Shown here: piece by piece, positions 60,745 through 64,000 of the stretch
Layout of the letters: every line of letters starts with the position of its first letter
Position numbering within the stretch: the first letter of the stretch is position 1
From: Dasypus novemcinctus
Lineage: Eukaryota > Chordata > Mammalia > Cingulata > Dasypodidae
Length of the DNA stretch: 64,000 nucleotides
Direction: 5' to 3'
Assembly (NCBI RefSeq): GCF_030445035.2
Contig: NC_080682.1
Coordinates: 36,810,770-36,874,769, forward strand
Program-made: the position numbers and the translations under genes
The notes under the pieces: generated by a model
Told to the model about the DNA's origin: nothing
Database searches by the model: none
What the model saw: only the letters and a program-made list of their open reading frames with translations

Positions 60745-61685
60745 TAAAGGCATAAATGTAATATATACCAGAAGAAAATCCAAAAGAACATTATATAATC
60801 TTGAGTTTGGGAAAATATTTTACTCCACACAGAAAAAACAAATGTTACAATGGAATGGTCAACAGATTTCATTATTAAAGTATTCATTGACTTTGTTAAA
60901 ACTTAAATAATGGGATGTGAGAGTATAGTAGTAACATGGGTTGTAAATGATGTCCTGATAGGCAAAACAATACTATATACGTATATGTAAAAAAGAAAAA
61001 AAATGGACAAATAGTAGAAAAATTGGCCAATAAATGCATGGGCAAATTACAGACTAGAAAATGCAAATTGGAAATGCCCAACCTCACAGTTGTTCAAGTA
61101 CATGAAGTTAAAATGACAATGAAGAGGTTTTCTCATTTATCAGTTTAGCAAACATTCAAATGATTGATCATATGCAATGCTGATGAAGTTACTATTTGGA
61201 TATGGACAGCAGTTATATTAATATATTTAGTTGCTGAGAATGTGAGTAGCTACATTTTCAGAAATTATTTTGACAGTTTTTATTAAAGTAAAAATTTCAT
61301 AACCTTTGACCTAGCAACCCCACATCTGGAAATCTTTGTTATAAAAATATTGATACCAGATACATATATCGCAGTATCATTTGTAGTGATGGAAAAAATG
61401 AAACAACATGAATTTGAATCATTAGAAGAAACATATATTCTTTTTGTGAAATATAGTACAGATAATTATAAAAAGAATGCTGGATATTCATATTTTGCCT
61501 GGGGACAATTCCCTGATAAAGTACTTGATAAGGAAAAGAAAATCAAGTCAATGATTATGCAGCATTGGCCATATTTTGTTTATATATATGCCTACATTAC
61601 ATGTATTATATATGAGTATATGCATTTATGTACATGGTTGCAGGGAAAGTGTGAAAGGCTATAGGCCAAAATGTTAAAATTAGGT
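60745..61685 (+). mobile_element. Ancient L1 3' end, duplicate copy
   Basis: Diverged match to 54060-54960 (ATGTAATATATACCAGAAGA versus ATGTAAAAATATACTAGAAG; ATTATATAATCTTGAGTTTG versus TTGTATAATCTTGGATGTG). Also holds old L1 ORF2 features such as TTTGACCTAGCAACCCCACA. Interrupted at its end by a SINE. Confidence 0.55.
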
Positions 61686-61690
61686 ATTTT

Positions 61691-61787
61691 TTTTTTAGAA
61701 GGAACTGAGGATCAAATCTGGGAGCGTGTATGTGGGAAGCAAGTGTGCAACCATTTGATCTACATCCTCTTCCCATCCCTGGGTATT
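61691..61787 (-). mobile_element. tRNA-derived SINE head (DAS-related), reverse
   Basis: Poly(T) then GAGGATCAAATCTGGGAGCG (reverse B box) and GCAACCATTTGATCTACATC (reverse A box). GGTATTT lies on both sides as possible target duplication. Confidence 0.6.
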
Positions 61788-62009
61788 TCAATGAGGTGAC
61801 ATTGGAGGTGGAAAAGGGAAGTCATACTCATCTGAATTGAACTTTACAATGCATGTGTTTAATTGTGTAATAAAGATTCACTTTTCAAGAGTTTCCATCT
61901 ATGTCAAAATGTAATGAGTGAGTGTAAGAATGAATGATTATATCATTAAAATAAATAGAAGGATCTTGACTCTATGCCTTCTTTTTAAGGTTATATCTAC
62001 ACTCTACCT

Positions 62010-62107
62010 TTTTTTTTTTTTTTTTTTTTGAGGTACTGGGGCTGGAGATTGAACCCACGACCTCAATGGGGGAAGCTGGTGCTCAACCACTGAGCCAATC
62101 CACTCCC
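62010..62107 (-). mobile_element. tRNA-derived SINE head (DAS-related), reverse
   Basis: A long poly(T) is followed by GAGATTGAACCCACGACCTC (reverse B box) and GCTCAACCACTGAGCCAATC (reverse A box). Confidence 0.75.
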
Positions 62108-62600
62108 CTAATTTTTCTTAATTTCAAGAAACACTTCCAACCTTTATGAATTTAATCTTGGACCTCAGGTCACCATACACTTTAGCTTTCACTGAAGTAT
62201 GGGGATCTGCATTTGCCTCCTCCCCATAGTCTATAATTTCTCCACTTAATTGTAAGTTCTCTCCTTATCAAATATTTTGAAATGATAAAATGCATAGTTA
62301 AAAATGACATAATTCAAAGCAAACAAGGGAAAGAGTATTTACATGCAACAGTAGAAAGATGACAGAGTTGGCCACATGGGCTTAGGAAAGTTTCAAAACA
62401 TAAAGTTGGAAAATATATTTGGGTCCAAACATCATAAATAACTTAATATTAGGCAAAGGATTTTTAACTTCTCTCTGTAAGCAATGAGGAGCCTTTCACA
62501 TTTCAGGAAAGAGATGACATGTATTCACTGAAAAGGTACCACAGGAAGTTAACCTTGTCATGGTGACACTTACTCTGTATTGGCACCCTTCTAAGTGTTT
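62108..62600. other. Unassigned stretch
   Basis: No gene or repeat recognised. Confidence 0.35.
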
Positions 62601-62604
62601 TCTC

Positions 62605-62692
62605 TTTTTGTTTTTGTCAGGGATTTAAACCTGCGACCTCATATATGGGAAGCTGCCCCTCAACCACTGAGCCACATTGGCTTCCCTGAGTT
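62605..62692 (-). mobile_element. tRNA-derived SINE head, reverse
   Basis: GGGATTTAAACCTGCGACCT and CCTCAACCACTGAGCCACAT are the reversed B and A boxes of the same SINE group as 62010-62107. Confidence 0.7.
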
Positions 62693-62734
62693 GGTTTATT
62701 CATTTGTTTTTGCTTGTTGTTTTTGTTTTATTTT

Positions 62735-62815
62735 TCAGGGAGGCACCAGGTACCAAACCTGGGACCTTCCATGTGGAAAGTAGGAGATCAACCACTTGTC
62801 CCACATCAGCTCACA
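62735..62815 (-). mobile_element. tRNA-derived SINE head, reverse
   Basis: GGCACCAGGTACCAAACCTG GGACCTTCCATGTGG and GATCAACCACTTGTCCCACA correspond to reversed SINE heads; it lies about 40 bases from the previous one. Confidence 0.65.
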
Positions 62816-63669
62816 CTTTCAAGCATTTTGAGAAGGGTTTCTATTAATGCATGGATTAATGGTCTGGAATGTCCTACTTCACCTCCCCTTATCAGTCCAC
62901 TTTAGCTCCGCAGGCCACTATTCTGTTCTTAGAACAAGCAAAGCTTGATTCTACCTCAGAATCTTTTCTCTCTTTCTTCTGCTAACAACATGTTTCTCTC
63001 CAAATATCTGCACAATTTACTTCTTCACTTCATTCACATCTCTGTGAAATATCTTCTTATCTGAGAGGCCTTCCATCAAATGACTGGATTGAACAAACTT
63101 TGAAACATGGGAACTATTATTACAGCACCCAGAAGATACTCTCCTCCTCTTCCCTGGACGATCATTATTTGTCTCAATAAATTGGGGAATCTATAAATAT
63201 ATTTAATATTCCACATTGTTAATATTCCATAGACCACAAGAAAACAACAAGCTGTAACTATGGTCCTGATGAAAAGGAAAACAAAGACTGAGTTAAAAAC
63301 TGGATAAAATATTAACCATTTCTTCCTAGCCTTATCTGTCTCATGAATCACCATGCACTAATTGGGAATAGCCACACTATGCATGTAACTTCTGCAGGCA
63401 GGATGTTAATATCAGTGAAGAAGAAACTGGTCATAAAAAGGAGGGAATTGAACCATTTAATAGGAAATCATGGACCACACCAAATGGCCAAAAACTGATA
63501 AAAATAAAAACAGTTCCTTCAAAAGGAGGAGATACTAGATAGTATAATGTTAGGAATGAACATGGAGCCAGTGACTTCTGCTGGACAAATTGAGGACTCA
63601 ACTTGTGTGTGATACCCATCCCCCCTGTAAAATCAAGGGAAGCCCATATATCCTCTCACATCAACACTG
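62816..63669. other. Unassigned stretch
   Basis: No gene or repeat recognised. The 92-codon minus frame at 63076-63354 has no recognisable domain. Confidence 0.35.
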
Positions 63670-63812
63670 TTCATATGAAAAGGAAAAGAAATAGAAAGAA
63701 CATGGGAGGGGAGGACATAGGAGGGGATGGAAGGAATGGGAGAGAAGGCGAGGGGAGGGGAGGTGAAAAGGAAAGGGAAAAGAAAGTAAGGGAAAGGAAA
63801 AAATTTCTGAAT
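63670..63812 (+). repeat. Purine-rich (GGGGA/GGAAA) low-complexity tract
   Basis: The plus strand is almost only A and G over about 140 bases, with several GGGG runs (GAGGGGAGGGGAGG near 63748). Open frames on both strands here are composition artefacts. Confidence 0.85.
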
Positions 63813-64000
63813 AAAAAATTTGGTGGCTGACATTTTGAAAAGCGAAAGGAAGAGCAAACATATTTCATTTCAAAATTCCATGTCTAGTAATAGCCAGTTG
63901 TAGAAATAAAAATTTTAAGAAATATATGTGCCATTTAAACTATAAGCAATTGCAGACAGAGAATGAGAATTGACAAACTTAAGAAGTAATGCTTCCAGTG

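Overview
This window is mammalian nuclear DNA, almost certainly from an armadillo (Xenarthra, probably Dasypus). The main evidence is at least three near-full-length tRNA-Ala-derived SINEs of the armadillo DAS type (690-1106 +, 49387-49804 -, 58363-58760 +), each with target-site duplications, plus several shorter relatives. The DNA is AT-rich and dominated by retroelements. There are no operons, ribosome binding sites or CRISPR arrays. All element assignments come from reading the sequence and recalled family features; no database was searched.

The only intact protein gene I can support is a class II olfactory receptor (52908-53840, +, 310 aa, intronless CDS with a splice acceptor just upstream). 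A second, decayed receptor copy lies 6.2 kb downstream (about 59574-60056, +). It keeps only the second half of the reading frame, and both copies are followed by the same ancient L1 3' end, so this looks like a tandem duplication at an olfactory receptor cluster.

Layout. 1-490 is a solo LTR. 690-1106 is a DAS SINE. About 2160-10450 is an old L1 split by a complete two-LTR endogenous retrovirus (2593-9833, minus strand). The provirus has 478-bp LTRs that differ at about five positions, a 4-bp target duplication, a polypurine tract and a primer-binding site matching tRNA-Arg, yet no coding capacity. 11235-16086 is a related retroviral element on the plus strand with a different LTR and a tRNA-Pro-like primer site. 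16087-21897 is a minus-strand L1 interrupted by a full-length WBP11 processed pseudogene (16570-19285, 17-bp target duplications, three in-frame stops, no frameshift). 22595-30683 is a nest of L1s: a plus-strand L1 inserted in a minus-strand L1, each also hit by L1 3'-UTR fragments. 30684-35340 is mostly unassigned DNA with L2 and MIR pieces. 35340-39000 is L1 3' end material. 39005-44065 is a third relative of the retroviral family, which still shows reverse-transcriptase and transmembrane-envelope relics and is itself interrupted by an L1 3'-UTR insertion. 44092-49804 holds SINEs, an ERVL integrase relic and three old LTRs. After a (CTTT)n array (51006-51238) comes the olfactory receptor block, with an ERVL reverse-transcriptase relic (55020-56760) between the two receptor copies, and then SINE fragments to the end.

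The most noteworthy item is the young, structurally complete but non-coding provirus and its two relatives with different LTR and primer usage. It suggests a non-autonomous retrovirus family that was mobilised in trans fairly recently.
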